Positions 5,410-5,690 of a stretch of DNA of 5,690 nucleotides are shown here, one piece after another. Under the pieces are notes generated by a model that was not told the DNA's origin, ran no database searches, and saw nothing but the letters and a program-made list of their open reading frames with translations. Made by a program: the position numbers and the translations under genes. The first letter of the stretch is position 1, and every line of letters starts with the position of its first letter. Origin of the DNA: Candidatus Thorarchaeota archaeon (lineage in GTDB: Archaea > Asgardarchaeota > Thorarchaeia > Thorarchaeales > Thorarchaeaceae); assembly GCA_023134215.1 (NCBI GenBank), contig JAGLUV010000114.1:1-5690 (forward strand). Reading direction: 5' to 3'.

Positions 5410-5690
5410 ATGAACTATTATCTCAAAAACATGCTAAAATTTCCGAGACGCACTGTCAAAATGTTGGTGAGAATACTGTTACACAGATCTGAATCGTCTG
5501 AAATTACTGTTGATCATTTGCTTGAGCGCATGAATTCTAATCTTCCTCCGTTAATAATTGACGTTCGATCTGCTCCGGAATTTAATGGAGCTGATGGACA
5601 TATTCCAAATGCTAAGTCAATCCCCGTTGGGGAATTATCATCCAATCTAGAGGGCCTTCACTCATCTAAAGAAAAGGAAATAGTAACTAT
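5410..5690 (+). CDS. Rhodanese-domain protein, N-terminal part (3' end outside window)
   Basis: Ninety-three codons are visible and remain open to the window edge. After a basic, hydrophobic N-terminal stretch (residues 1-26, including KFPRRTVKMLVRILLH) comes the first half of a rhodanese domain: EITVDHLLERM (31-41), PLIIDVRSAPEF (47-58) and the conserved GHIPNAKSIPVGEL (63-76). It ends at EKEIVT, the strand that normally leads into the catalytic cysteine loop, so the active site lies just outside the window and cannot be checked. Rhodaneses move sulfane sulfur, often to TusA-type carriers, and the tusA-like gene is divergent from this one 373 nt away. The start at 5410 is supported by GGGGTG 8 nt upstream and an in-frame TAA at 5374. 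It could be a single-domain rhodanese or the N terminus of a larger fusion. Confidence 0.85.
   Translation, partial: MNYYLKNMLKFPRRTVKMLVRILLHRSESSEITVDHLLERMNSNLPPLIIDVRSAPEFNGADGHIPNAKSIPVGELSSNLEGLHSSKEKEIVT

Overview
The window looks like part of an archaeal chromosome. The supporting features are: the C-terminal half of a TrmB-type regulator, a geranylgeranyl-reductase-type flavoprotein, a lipoate-protein ligase split into separate LplA and LplB polypeptides (the arrangement known from Thermoplasma), a LipS-type radical SAM protein, short Shine-Dalgarno leaders, and an archaeal-style TATA element ahead of the tusA-like gene. The base composition is moderate. I cannot place the organism below domain level. 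An Asgard or Thermoplasmatota-like lineage is only a guess.

Left and centre (1-4727, all + strand): six tightly packed genes that read as one operon. They are (1) the 3' end of a TrmB-family regulator; (2) an FAD-dependent geranylgeranyl reductase family protein, which in this setting may be the LipT type associated with lipoate assembly; (3) a 322-residue protein with an N-terminal M23/LytM-like domain and an unrecognised C-terminal half; (4) a LipS1/LipS2-type lipoyl synthase subunit; (5) LplA, the catalytic domain of lipoate/octanoate ligase; (6) LplB, its accessory domain. The intergenic gaps are 3, 3, 22, -14 and 6 nt. The likely joint job is to attach octanoate or lipoate to a lipoyl-domain protein (LplA+LplB) and insert sulfur at C6/C8 (LipS), with the flavoprotein possibly supplying electrons. 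The M23-like protein has no assigned role and is the least explained member. Neither the second LipS protein nor a lipoyl acceptor protein (GcvH, E2 or LbpA) is in the window.

Right end (4728-5690): a TusA-family sulfur carrier gene lies on the minus strand, convergent with lplB. It is followed by a 373-nt AT-rich intergenic stretch and then by the 5' part of a rhodanese-domain gene on the + strand, cut by the window edge before its catalytic cysteine would appear. TusA plus rhodanese is a familiar sulfur-relay pair, so the whole window has a sulfur/lipoate theme. The last two genes are separate transcription units from the lipoate operon.
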